A stretch of 64,000 bases of DNA from JAWPMT01 sp965227935 (GTDB taxonomy: Bacteria > Bacteroidota > Bacteroidia > Cytophagales > Cyclobacteriaceae): the NCBI GenBank assembly GCA_965227935.1, contig CBDDGS010000043.1, positions 124,001 through 188,000 on the forward strand, written 5' to 3'. The translations under genes were made by a program, and so were the position numbers. Positions within the stretch are counted from its first letter, which is position 1; each line of letters opens with the position of its first letter. Positions 35,062 through 43,863 of the stretch are shown here, piece after piece. The notes beneath the pieces are model-generated. The model was not told the DNA's origin, did no database searches, and worked only from the letters and a program-made list of their open reading frames with translations.

Positions 35062-35401
35062 AACAATCAATCACTGTACGTCATGACTAGGCGCCCCCCG
35101 ACTGGGTGCCCCCGCACAAACCGGCTTCTAGTAGAGAGTGTGGAGTCCCGATCCCGATAGCCATCGAGACTATCGGGAGACCATGCACCCCTATCGGGAG
35201 GGTGCCCGGAGCCGAGACCATGCTAGACCGATAAATAACTACATAGCGCAGTGGTTCTCCTCTTGCTTTCCCGCCATCGTCAAGTTGGCAGAGGGTGAAT
35301 GGCACCCATAAAGGTAGCCTACTACCTGAAAGAAAAGCTTCGGCGGGCAAGTGTGGTGAGCCAAGGTTGCACTACTTAAAGGATTAATAAAAGCTGCTAA
35401 C
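35062..35401 (+). repeat. Long attC-like site 14, heavily rearranged
   Basis: AAC at 35062 begins a diverged long site. It contains an inserted palindrome CCCGATAG/CTATCGGG (35153-35177, with CTATCGGG repeated at 35191) and a REP-like insert at about 35270-35347 matching that in site 11. The right outer arm is missing. Another AAC (GCTAACAATG at 35396-35405) may be the end of a lost cassette. Confidence 0.55.
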
Positions 35402-35556
35402 AATGTATATACAAAATAGGTGAATTATGGCAAATTCAGGGATTGCATTCCGCTTCAAAATGGTAATCGTTTGATAAGTTTTTGAGTCTGTAATCGCCTA
35501 CTTTGCAGATACTTACCATTATGCTCAAATGTGCTAATGATAAAATTTTTACTACT
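35402..35556. other. AT-rich stretch before the esterase gene
   Basis: This 155 bp stretch has no gene. It follows the remnant site end at 35399-35401 and probably holds the rest of a degenerate recombination site and the promoter of the esterase gene. I see no clear palindrome. Confidence 0.4.
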
Positions 35557-37023
35557 ATGAAAAATCTTACATTGTTCGCGCTTTTCATTCTTTTTTGGGG
35601 GAATGCTTATTCTCAGCAAGATTCACTGGAGGATATCACAATCGGCAAAAAGTATAAATTGTATTCTCAGGTTCTTGATGAAGAAAGAGAATTGTGGATC
35701 AGCTTGCCCAGAAGTTACGAAACTACTACTACAGAAAAATTTCCTGTTGTATATCTCCTTGACGGAAGCAGTCATTTTGCTTTTGTGACAGGATTATTAG
35801 AAAAATTTACTGCAAAAGGAATTCCTCCATCAATTCTGGTAGGTGTCCTAAACACAGAAAGGACAAGAGACATGACGCCACCGACAGAGAACGAAGATGA
35901 AATTAAATCATTCACCAACAGTGGAGGGGCTGATAATTTCATAAAAATGTTTGAAGAAGACCTTATCCCTTTCGTAAACAAAAATTTTAGAACAAAGGAC
36001 TTCAAGACCTTGATAGGTCATTCCTTCGGTGGCTTATTCATAACCTATGCATTGGCAAAAAAGCCTGAATTATTTAATGCCTACATATCCATAAGTCCAA
36101 GCTTATGGTGGAATGACCAAAAGATAGTTGACCTTTTTGAAGATACTCTCGAAGACAACCCTGAAATGAAAGGTATCCTTTATATGACAATGGGAAACGA
36201 AAGAGGTAAAATGCTTGGAGGCATGATGAAATTAGTAGGTGTTTTAGAGTCGGAACAACCTGTGAATTTTAGGTGGGACTATAAGGTTCATCCTAATGAA
36301 ACTCATGGAACAATCCCAAATATTACTGAACTAGAAGGATTTGAGTTTATCTATAAAGACTGGTATGTTCCAAACCCCCATTCAGACTTCCTTAGTGGTG
36401 GTTTCACTCATTTCGAAAACAGAGCCAAAAGAATAAAAGAAGAATTTGATGAAGATTGGGAATTAGAAAATTACCAAATGGTTTCCATCATAGATGAACT
36501 TAATGAAATTAAGAATTATGTAGTCGCAGTGGAAATAGGAGAACAGTTTCTTCCCAGATTCAATAAAAGTCCCAGGTTTCACTTTGTTTTAGCAGAAAGC
36601 TATCTTGGAAATGAAGACATTGAAATGGCAAAAAACTATTTTTCTGAAGCCTATAAATTAGCTCCAGGTGATGATGATTTTGAACAAATGGTTGATTCAT
36701 TGAAAATTGACAAATCCAAGTTGGTTCCTGATGTCAAGCTGACAAGATCTTTGACGAAAAAGTACATTGGGACATATAAATATTCAGAGAAAGTAATAAT
36801 TACAATTTCAGAGGCAGGTGATTCTTTAAAGTGCAATCGATCAGATTTACCAATGGATTTCTACGCAAAACCATTCGATGAAGATGGACACTTTTACGTT
36901 TTAGAGTTTGGATATAGTATGGATTTTATTTTTGATAATAAGAAGACGAATATCGCAAGCAAATTGATAATCAGAGACCCATGGGGTGGAGAAGAATCTG
37001 CCATTCGTATTGAGGACGAATAA
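35557..37023 (+). CDS. Cassette 15: secreted esterase D-like hydrolase with C-terminal TPR
   Basis: The ATG at 35557 gives a signal peptide (MKNLTLFALFILFWGNAYSQ). The 488-residue protein has a putative esterase domain (PF00756-type): LPRSYETTTTEKFPVVYLLDG, nucleophile motif LIGHSFGGLFITYA and histidine near HPNETHGTIPN. It is followed by a TPR-like helical part (AESYLGNEDIEMAKNYFSEA) and a small beta-rich end. Such proteins cleave esters of siderophores or other compounds. It is AT-rich and preceded by a degenerate site. It ends before the second copy of the 34387-type repeat, with the cassette-end-like GCTAAC at 37068. Confidence 0.85.
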   Translation: MKNLTLFALFILFWGNAYSQQDSLEDITIGKKYKLYSQVLDEERELWISLPRSYETTTTEKFPVVYLLDGSSHFAFVTGLLEKFTAKGIPPSILVGVLNTERTRDMTPPTENEDEIKSFTNSGGADNFIKMFEEDLIPFVNKNFRTKDFKTLIGHSFGGLFITYALAKKPELFNAYISISPSLWWNDQKIVDLFEDTLEDNPEMKGILYMTMGNERGKMLGGMMKLVGVLESEQPVNFRWDYKVHPNETHGTIPNITELEGFEFIYKDWYVPNPHSDFLSGGFTHFENRAKRIKEEFDEDWELENYQMVSIIDELNEIKNYVVAVEIGEQFLPRFNKSPRFHFVLAESYLGNEDIEMAKNYFSEAYKLAPGDDDFEQMVDSLKIDKSKLVPDVKLTRSLTKKYIGTYKYSEKVIITISEAGDSLKCNRSDLPMDFYAKPFDEDGHFYVLEFGYSMDFIFDNKKTNIASKLIIRDPWGGEESAIRIEDE

Positions 37024-37070
37024 CCTAAAAAACGGAGTTTGCTGAAAAATGAAGTTTCTGAGTTCAAGCT

Positions 37071-37150
37071 AACTAAACGGACTGAAAACAAAGAATATAA
37101 CACTGTTCAAAAAGGTATTAAAACGCCTTTTGCACTACCGCCGAATTGCC
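37071..37150 (+). repeat. Second-type recombination-site-like repeat, copy 2
   Basis: AAC 37071 followed by ACGGACTGAAAACAAAG, as at 34387. It includes a hairpin AAAAGG/CCTTTT. The right end reads ATTGCCAGAC where GTT would be expected, so it may be inactive. It marks the right end of the recognisable array. Confidence 0.55.
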
Positions 37151-37154
37151 AGAC

Positions 37155-37379
37155 ATGAATCGAAAAGAACAGCAGTTTCATGAATATAAGCACCGCCACC
37201 TCTTCAGACGAAATAGAAAGAAAGCTTGGTTTCTAATTGCTAGTGGATTCTTTCTTGCGGCATTCACCTACAGATTTAACTCAAATGGCTTCTGGTTCAT
37301 GATGGCGATTTGCGGAGTTCTATGCTTGGTGGGCTTCATAACCATTTACTTTGTGCGACAGGTGGAACGGGAAGATTGA
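37155..37379 (+). CDS. Small two-helix membrane protein
   Basis: The ATG at 37155 gives 74 residues: a charged start (MNRKEQQFHEYKHRHLFRRN) and two membrane helices (AWFLIASGFFLAAFTYRF and FMMAICGVLCLVGFITIYF). Family not recognised. It lies right after the last site-like repeat and may be the last cassette or the first chromosomal gene. Confidence 0.6.
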   Translation: MNRKEQQFHEYKHRHLFRRNRKKAWFLIASGFFLAAFTYRFNSNGFWFMMAICGVLCLVGFITIYFVRQVERED

Positions 37380-37537
37380 ATGGCTTTCTCAGCTCCTAGC
37401 TGAACATAAAACAAGAAAGATGCCTTGGATGGAGGTTGTGAGTCCAAGGAAACAGTAGGGCGACACAGCCATTCTTCGAACAACAGTTTTGGAACTCGTA
37501 CGACGCGTTCTGATATTGCAATTGGAGAACAGCCATT

Positions 37538-38479
37538 ATGGAAAACCTAAAAATAGCGGTCGCCCAGTTTGAGCCTAAGGACGGTGACAAAGCCTACAAC
37601 CTATTGGTTATCGAGCGGCTGACCGCTGAAGCGAAGCAGCGGGGAGCAGAAGTCATCAGCTTCCACGAGATGTCGATCACAGCCTACACGTTCTTCAAAA
37701 ACTTAAGCCGGGAGCAGGTAGTTGAGTTGGCGGAAGCTGTCCCCAGTGGCGCGAGTACCAAGAGGTTGACGGAGATCTCAGCGAAGTATGATCTCCCCAT
37801 CCTGGCCGGGCTCGTCGAAATCGACAATGACAAGATCTACAATACCTACATCTGTGTAGCCCCCTCCGGCCTCGTGGCAAAGTACCGGAAGCTCCACCCC
37901 TTTATCAGCCAATACATGTCGCCTGGTGAAGAGTACGTCACGTTCAAGCTGAAAGACTGGACCTGTGGGATATTGATCTGCTATGACAACAACATCATCG
38001 AAAATGTCCGCGCCACCAGTCTTCTTGGTGCCGATATCATCTTCGCGCCGCACGTCACCTGCTGCACGCCCTCAGCGATGCCTGGCAGAGGATATGTGGA
38101 CGATGCCCTGTGGCAAAATCGCAAGGAAGACCCAGTCCCCCTTCGCATGGAATTCGACGGGCCGAAAGGACGAGGCTGGCTCATGCGGTGGCTGCCAGCC
38201 AGGGCCTACGACAATGGCGTGTACTACGTCTACACGAACCCCATTGGCTACGACGGCGAACACCTGAAGAATGGCAACTCCATGATCCTCGACCCCTACG
38301 GCGAAGTGCTCGCCGAGATCAAGAGTTTTGAGGATGATATGGCCATCGCGACATTGACACCTGACAAACTCCGGCTAGCCGGAGGGTTCCGCTACCGCAA
38401 TGCTCGAAGACCAGAATTGTACCGCGACATCATTGGTCGGGAGCACGATTCGGAGACGAAGCCAGTTTGGTTGAAGTAG
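37538..38479 (+). CDS. Carbon-nitrogen hydrolase (nitrilase superfamily)
   Basis: The 313-residue protein has the nitrilase catalytic residues E44 (SFHEMSI), K118 (KYRKLHPF) and C148 (GILICYDNN). These enzymes hydrolyse amides, carbamoyl compounds or nitriles. The specific substrate is unclear. The gene stands alone between the cassette array and a minus-strand gene, and returns to the GC-richer base composition of the chromosome. Confidence 0.92.
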   Translation: MENLKIAVAQFEPKDGDKAYNLLVIERLTAEAKQRGAEVISFHEMSITAYTFFKNLSREQVVELAEAVPSGASTKRLTEISAKYDLPILAGLVEIDNDKIYNTYICVAPSGLVAKYRKLHPFISQYMSPGEEYVTFKLKDWTCGILICYDNNIIENVRATSLLGADIIFAPHVTCCTPSAMPGRGYVDDALWQNRKEDPVPLRMEFDGPKGRGWLMRWLPARAYDNGVYYVYTNPIGYDGEHLKNGNSMILDPYGEVLAEIKSFEDDMAIATLTPDKLRLAGGFRYRNARRPELYRDIIGREHDSETKPVWLK

Positions 38480-38540
38480 GGTGTTGTTATAATTCTGCAG
38501 ACGCTGTTTTAGCAGGTCATCATGCACTTCCACCGGCAAG

Positions 38541-40139
38541 TCAATCTGTTATGCCGTAAAGTGATATGTCGAACGCACCATAAATGATCCTCTCCTCCAG
38601 AAGCTCCATTGCTCCCTCCTTATGTGTTGCTCTCAAGTGGCTCAGCAAGCCTTGAGACGCATTCATTACATAGACCTTGTCGTACGATTTGTAATCAAAC
38701 TTCTGTTGATAGTTGGGATATTCTGGCTTGGCATAAATGATATCTATATTGGGATTGGTACTGGCATTGGTTAGAGCCATAAAACCAGTATACCAATGAG
38801 TGTAGATGATAGTGAAGTCCGAAAGAATCAGTATCCGTTCATCGCCGGAGAACCGCTCTCTTGCATCCTTTTGCTGATAGAAAGCATCTGAGCGCTTACC
38901 ATAATTTGTATCATTGGCGACTATCCAGGAAGACTGCAGCCCCAGACACGCCATGGCAATAAAAAGAGGACCTATGGCCAATGGAAATCTGTTTATTCCT
39001 TTGTACAGGACAAAACCCACCAGCACAAAAATCCCAATGAAGTTGGTCAACGAATAACGGGCCCAAATAGAGGCAACGGTCGATCGGTAGAGATCCGCCG
39101 ACACCAGCAGGATGCCGCCCAAGAATACCATTAGACCAATATACCAGCGTTGTTTGGGTGTCGCCAACAGAAAGAAAAAGACAATACTGCAAACAATCAG
39201 TAAGAGGTATATCCAAAAAATAGTCGACGAAAGGAACTCACTCATATCGTTATTATTCACGTAGATAAAGGATCCCACTGCATTTTCCAGTTGCATGTAC
39301 AGCAGCCTAAATATGCTATAGTCAGAGGCTCCAAATTGATGCCATGACAAGCTCTCCTGAATTGCACCTTTTCCATTGTATGCATAGGCGAGCCATGGAA
39401 CGCTTGTCAGACCCACGGCAAGTTGACTTGCGATGAGTGATTTCCATTCGTGCCGATGATAAACCATGCCATAAATGAATTGGGCGAGCAATACGATGTA
39501 GACAAGAATGGTAACGTGAATGGCAAAAAAGCCAACGACCACATAAACGAGCCAAGAGGTAACGGATTGCTTATCTAGTGCCCTGAGAAACAGATAATGC
39601 AATATGATTATGGAAGAACCCCAAAGTGCATAATAGCGTCCTTCCTGAGCGTACATTTGGAAAATCGGCGATACCGAATAAATGCTAATGACCAACCATC
39701 CCGCAAGGCTTGAGTTGGACAGCCGCTGCGTAAGCAAAAAGAGAAATGGAATTGAGAGCAGGAAGACGAATACAGAGAAATACCGATAAAGCATCAAATC
39801 ATCGCCGAAGATTCTCCCAAGGAAAATGAAATAGTAATAATGACCGGGAGTCAGCTGAGGCATTTTTGATAAACCGATAAACTGATCTGCCAGACTGAGA
39901 TCCCGACTATTCAACCGAATCAAATCGTCAAAATACTTTTTTGGGATCACTTGATTGACCGGTATTCGTGCTTCCTCTTCTTCTAGCGAAATACCAGACA
40001 CATGCAGTACGGTACAAATTTCATCGTCCCAAAAAAATTGCTCTTCGAGCTTGTAGAATTTAAGGAAGATCCCGACAGCTACAATACCGATATACAAATG
40101 GGGTCTTGTGAAGACTTGGTTCAGCACCTGTAGTTTCAT
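38541..40139 (-). CDS. GT39/PMT-like membrane glycosyltransferase
   Basis: The 532-residue protein has about 10-12 membrane helices. After the first helix the acidic motif EEQFFWDDEIC fits GT-C enzymes (dolichyl-phosphate-mannose-type), and FQMYAQEGRYYAL matches the conserved loop of bacterial GT39/ArnT-like proteins. It probably transfers a lipid-linked sugar at the outer face of the inner membrane. The start is ATG at 40139. It has no neighbours of related function. Confidence 0.8.
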   Translation of the reverse strand: MKLQVLNQVFTRPHLYIGIVAVGIFLKFYKLEEQFFWDDEICTVLHVSGISLEEEEARIPVNQVIPKKYFDDLIRLNSRDLSLADQFIGLSKMPQLTPGHYYYFIFLGRIFGDDLMLYRYFSVFVFLLSIPFLFLLTQRLSNSSLAGWLVISIYSVSPIFQMYAQEGRYYALWGSSIIILHYLFLRALDKQSVTSWLVYVVVGFFAIHVTILVYIVLLAQFIYGMVYHRHEWKSLIASQLAVGLTSVPWLAYAYNGKGAIQESLSWHQFGASDYSIFRLLYMQLENAVGSFIYVNNNDMSEFLSSTIFWIYLLLIVCSIVFFFLLATPKQRWYIGLMVFLGGILLVSADLYRSTVASIWARYSLTNFIGIFVLVGFVLYKGINRFPLAIGPLFIAMACLGLQSSWIVANDTNYGKRSDAFYQQKDARERFSGDERILILSDFTIIYTHWYTGFMALTNASTNPNIDIIYAKPEYPNYQQKFDYKSYDKVYVMNASQGLLSHLRATHKEGAMELLEERIIYGAFDISLYGITD

Positions 40140-40293
40140 TTTCGTTGGGTTGGTAGATTAAAAAACTCTGCCGGAGGTACCATTAAGATAGCACTAAAAA
40201 CCTCAGGGTCATAACCAAGAGCCCTTTGCGCATTTGCCCACATCCGCAGAAGTCCGCTATTTTAGCGAGCGCTTCCAATGACCTAGAAAACAC
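40140..40293. other. Divergent intergenic region
   Basis: This 154 bp region lies between the divergent membrane glycosyltransferase and DUF6624 genes. I see no clear operator or hairpin. Confidence 0.4.
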
Positions 40294-41214
40294 ATGAGAT
40301 TACTACTTACGTTGATCCTCGCTCTCTCCATCTTCTCACTTCATGCCCAATCTTTCGAGGAGCTTATCCAGAAAGGTGACGCACTCTATGATGAGCAGGA
40401 GTACCTCGAATCAGCGAAAGCCTACGACCAGGCCTTCGAATTGCAGGAGGGCAATCTCGGGCAGTACTACAATGCGGCTTGCTCCTGGGCTTTGACCGGC
40501 GACACCATTCAGTCCATAAAGTACCTGCACCTCTCCGCCGATAAAGGGTGGAGAAATCTGAAACATATCAAGAGGGACAAAGACTTGACCTCCCTGCATT
40601 CCGTGGAAGGGTGGGATGAAGTCTTGACCAAAGTACAGGTGAACCTTGACTACTACGAAAAGGATTTTGACAAGCCACTGAAAGGACAACTCGAAAGAAC
40701 CTATGTGAGGGACCAAACACTTCGACAACTCTATCGCGATGCCGAAGAGAAGTTTGGCAGGGAATCGGAGGAGATGATGTATTTCTGGTCCCTGATGGCG
40801 CGGGAGGATAGTATCAATGAGAGGGAGGTGTTGGCGATTATCGAAGAGAAAGGTTGGGTGGGCACGAGTGTGGTCGGTGGCCAGGCAAATATGACCCTGT
40901 GGTTGGTTATTCAGCACGCTCCACTCGAGGTACAAGAAAGGTACTTGCCGATGTTGAAGGCCTCCGTTCTGGAGGGCGAATCCAGTGGTAGGCACCTGGC
41001 CCTACTGGAGGATCGCATCCAAATGAGAAATGGCAAGCCCCAGACCTATGGATCTCAGATCTCCACCGACCCCAAGACCGGCGCGCAAACAGTCTATGAG
41101 ATCTGGGAGCCAGAGTACGTGAATCAGCGGCGAAAAGAAGTCGGCCTCGGACCGATCGAAGAGTACGTAAAAAGGTGGGGCATCACCTGGACCGTAACTC
41201 AAAAAGAAAAATAA
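40294..41214 (+). CDS. Secreted TPR-like protein with DUF6624 domain
   Basis: The 306-residue protein has a signal peptide (MRLLLTLILALSIFSLHAQS) and a TPR-like part (YLESAKAYDQAFELQEGNLGQYYNAACSWAL). The C-terminal DUF6624 domain has LRQLYRDAEEKFG, GWVGTSVVGGQANMTLWLVIQHA, LALLEDRIQMRNGKPQTYGS and GLGPIEEYVKRWG. The function of DUF6624 is unknown. It is followed after 19 bp by a small membrane protein gene. Confidence 0.85.
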   Translation: MRLLLTLILALSIFSLHAQSFEELIQKGDALYDEQEYLESAKAYDQAFELQEGNLGQYYNAACSWALTGDTIQSIKYLHLSADKGWRNLKHIKRDKDLTSLHSVEGWDEVLTKVQVNLDYYEKDFDKPLKGQLERTYVRDQTLRQLYRDAEEKFGRESEEMMYFWSLMAREDSINEREVLAIIEEKGWVGTSVVGGQANMTLWLVIQHAPLEVQERYLPMLKASVLEGESSGRHLALLEDRIQMRNGKPQTYGSQISTDPKTGAQTVYEIWEPEYVNQRRKEVGLGPIEEYVKRWGITWTVTQKEK

Positions 41215-41233
41215 CAATGGAGGGGTTGGAACT

Positions 41234-41509
41234 ATGATGACTGCCTTCTTCTATATCGTCGTCTTCCTGATATTCACAGTACCCATAGCGGTGATAGTGA
41301 TTATCATCGTCAACCTGACCAAGCGTAAGAGACGACCACAACGCACCCAACCGCCGGCAACTGGAGTAGACCTCAAGGAAAAATTTGACGAATTCATGGA
41401 TGACCCCAATCAGGGCTATGTGAAAGGAAAGATCGTAATTCTGATCCTTTTCATCCTGTTTGTGATTGGCTCCATGATTTGGTCAGTAATTTCCCAAATC
41501 TTCACTTGA
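41234..41509 (+). CDS. Small membrane protein with two helices
   Basis: The 91-residue protein has an N-terminal helix (FFYIVVFLIFTVPIAVIVIIIV), a basic loop (TKRKRRPQRTQ), and a C-terminal helix (IVILILFILFVIGSMIWSVI). Family not recognised. It probably shares a transcript with the DUF6624 gene. Confidence 0.65.
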   Translation: MMTAFFYIVVFLIFTVPIAVIVIIIVNLTKRKRRPQRTQPPATGVDLKEKFDEFMDDPNQGYVKGKIVILILFILFVIGSMIWSVISQIFT

Positions 41510-41545
41510 CCAAACAACGAGTTGGATTTGAGAGGTACCCTCCCT

Positions 41546-42604
41546 TTACACAGACTCCAAGCTGTAAAGGCCCAGCGTTTGTGATTTGCCCCTCAGTTCC
41601 ACTTCCTTCATAAACTCAGACTTGAATTTGGGTGGTAATGAAAATTGATCTATCAATTCCTCACTTACCAGAAAGTCCCTGTTCAGCAACTTGCATTGCT
41701 CCTGTATTCTTGAAGTGGTGTTCAGCACGTCACCGACATATACGATTTCCTTCTTCAACTCCCCCACCCATGTAACTATCACTATTCCTCCATGCAGTCC
41801 CGCTTTGAACTCTGGCACCACTCCATATTTATTCATGTACTTTTCTCTGAGCCTGGTCAGGACATCACGCATCTTGAAAAAGCATTCAATAGCATTGGAA
41901 TTTCTTATGCCCATTTTGTAGCTCCACATCAAAATGATCTCATCTCCGACATATTGATAGATCTCGGCATCTGTTTGCTTCAACGACTCAGTAATGTCCG
42001 AATAGTAATCCTTGAGAAAGGACCCGAATTTCAAGTGCCCCAACTTCTCAGCGATGGTAGTCGAGGACTTCAGGTCAATAAAGCAGAACATCCGAAGCAC
42101 TTCCATCGGATGATGGTACCTGCCGGTGATGAATCTCCATAACTCCCCTTTCTTGTGCAGGCTATTGATCTGCTTGATACCAAAAATCACAACCAGCAAG
42201 ACGAAGATCACCAGCAGATTCGTCCGGTATCCTTCACTTCCAAGATATGACTTTATGCCTTCGGAGAATCCCTGATCTCTACCAATCATTTCCCAAATAC
42301 CATTGATCGGAATGAGCCAAAACGTTATGATGAACGTATAAGCAACCGACCTAAAAAAGACCACATGAGAAAAAGTCCTTTGTTGAAAGAAATCAGCAGC
42401 CAGAATCTCCAAGATCGCTGCCGAGCCGGCAATCAAAATCCCCGCGCATCCTCCTCTGATGAGCAACGGAAGGAGTGGTTCAGGAAATGTACTACCTACC
42501 TTGGCCAGGTACTCAATCGTAGCATAGATCAAGGACAGAATGATACCAATGGCAACGTACTGGTAAATCATTTGACGATGGGACTTTAGAGATCCAGCTT
42601 TCAT
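41546..42604 (-). CDS. Membrane-anchored class III adenylate/guanylate cyclase
   Basis: The 352-residue protein has four N-terminal membrane helices and then a class III cyclase domain: RMFCFIDLKSSTTIAEKLG (metal-binding aspartate), IYQYVGDEIILMW (second aspartate) and GLHGGIVIVTWVG...VYVGDVLNTTSRIQEQC. The metal aspartates are present, so it should be catalytically competent. It makes cAMP or cGMP at the inner face of the membrane. No effector gene adjoins it; the Crp-like gene in cassette 12 is not linked. Confidence 0.88.
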   Translation of the reverse strand: MKAGSLKSHRQMIYQYVAIGIILSLIYATIEYLAKVGSTFPEPLLPLLIRGGCAGILIAGSAAILEILAADFFQQRTFSHVVFFRSVAYTFIITFWLIPINGIWEMIGRDQGFSEGIKSYLGSEGYRTNLLVIFVLLVVIFGIKQINSLHKKGELWRFITGRYHHPMEVLRMFCFIDLKSSTTIAEKLGHLKFGSFLKDYYSDITESLKQTDAEIYQYVGDEIILMWSYKMGIRNSNAIECFFKMRDVLTRLREKYMNKYGVVPEFKAGLHGGIVIVTWVGELKKEIVYVGDVLNTTSRIQEQCKLLNRDFLVSEELIDQFSLPPKFKSEFMKEVELRGKSQTLGLYSLESV

Positions 42605-42749
42605 GAGACTATGGAATCTTCGATGAAATATACCACCAACATCCCATCGACGGCATAACCTTCATCATGCAGTGATTTGATTTTGGTCTAGTCCGCGAGC
42701 AGGACCATTTGGGCGGTCATATGTACCACAATCGCTCTACTTTTGTGCG

Positions 42750-43775
42750 ATGATCGATGCCCTGTCGATAGTCAATCTCATCATCGCCGTACAAGCGCTG
42801 TTCCTGTGTATTCATTTCACCTTGAAAAAAAAGGGGGCACGGCAGTTGAATCAACTGGTCGCTATTCAAGTGGGCGTCTTTGGGCTTATTGCACTCAATA
42901 CCTATCTGATCCTTTCTGATCGAGACACCTTGTTCTTCCAGGAGTTGGCGAACAATTCCCTTTGGTTGGTCGCGCCGAGCATGTACTTGTTTGTGCGAAA
43001 TCATCAGCAAGTCACGCCCGCAAAACTCCTGCGCAGACACCTTCTACCTTTCGCCCTGCTGGCTTTGATCGGGCTACTTCTCTACAACACGAGTTATGTG
43101 TCGTACCTGCCACCCATAGGCTTCCTACAGATGTTGATCTATGTATCACTGACGTTCAGGTACCTTCATCAGCACTATACGTCCATCAAGTCATTTGTTC
43201 ACTGGGCACTGCCCTCCATCGTGACGTTCACAGTCATCCTCGTAGCCAACTTTGCACTCAAGGCCCTCATCTCTCTCGGACAGATATCAGTGTCTGACGA
43301 GCTCCTTTTGAGCATGACGACATTGCTCAGCTTTCCCGTCTTCTACATGGCCTACCGGGAGATGAATGCATCGCCCGATTTCGGACCCTCTCCACAGAAG
43401 TACCGCACCTCCCACTTGACCGACGAGCAACTGGACGATCATTTGAGAAAGGTTCAATCAATGATGACGAAAGAGAAGCTCTTCCTCGACCCAGACCTGC
43501 AGCTTTCATCGCTGGCAGAAAAGGTAGGCATACCGCAGAAGTACATCAGCCAGGCCATCAATCAACGATTGAAAAAGAGCTTTACCGAGTACCTACTCGG
43601 CCTGAGATTGGCGCAAGCAGAAAAGGACTTGATAGATCCCAAAAATCAGCACATGACCATTCAAGGTATCGCACAAAATGCAGGGTTTACCTCTCTGAGC
43701 CGCTTCAGTCAACATTTCAAGCAATACAAGGGCATGACACCCGGCCAATTCCAGCGGCGGCACCTGCCGAGATAA
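42750..43775 (+). CDS. Membrane-bound AraC family transcriptional regulator
   Basis: The 341-residue protein has six or seven N-terminal membrane helices (about 5-210) and a C-terminal AraC-type double helix-turn-helix (LQLSSLAEKVGIPQKYISQAIN, then GIAQNAGFTSLSRFSQHFKQYKGMTPGQFQRR). Such regulators are common in Bacteroidota and respond to envelope or extracellular signals. It lies upstream of a CPBP protease gene, with which it may form a unit. Confidence 0.92.
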   Translation: MIDALSIVNLIIAVQALFLCIHFTLKKKGARQLNQLVAIQVGVFGLIALNTYLILSDRDTLFFQELANNSLWLVAPSMYLFVRNHQQVTPAKLLRRHLLPFALLALIGLLLYNTSYVSYLPPIGFLQMLIYVSLTFRYLHQHYTSIKSFVHWALPSIVTFTVILVANFALKALISLGQISVSDELLLSMTTLLSFPVFYMAYREMNASPDFGPSPQKYRTSHLTDEQLDDHLRKVQSMMTKEKLFLDPDLQLSSLAEKVGIPQKYISQAINQRLKKSFTEYLLGLRLAQAEKDLIDPKNQHMTIQGIAQNAGFTSLSRFSQHFKQYKGMTPGQFQRRHLPR

Positions 43776-43863
43776 ATTGTCCCGATCATGATTTGGACGA
43801 ATTCGGGGAAAAGTTCACCCCCGCACTGCCGTAACATTCAGCAACGAATAAGAATTGCGAATC

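Larger units (their letters stand above)
20287..37155 (+). mobile_element. Integron-like gene-cassette array without an integrase in the window
   Basis: Repeated recombination sites alternate with single genes, all on the plus strand. Every resolved cassette begins GTTR plus a private tag and ends with the reverse complement of that tag plus AAC, for example GTTGTAGAGC/GCTCTACAAC and GTTACCTGCC/GGCAGGTAAC. This is the geometry of integron cassettes, where the two ends of a cassette pair to form the outer arms of attC in the excised circle. Sites are mostly 217-220 bp, with two of about 60 bp. The classical RRRY after GTT is not kept; only GTTR is. No tyrosine recombinase gene is present, so this is an integrase-less cluster as seen. 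Cassette composition varies, some being clearly AT-rich, which indicates different origins. Confidence 0.85.
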
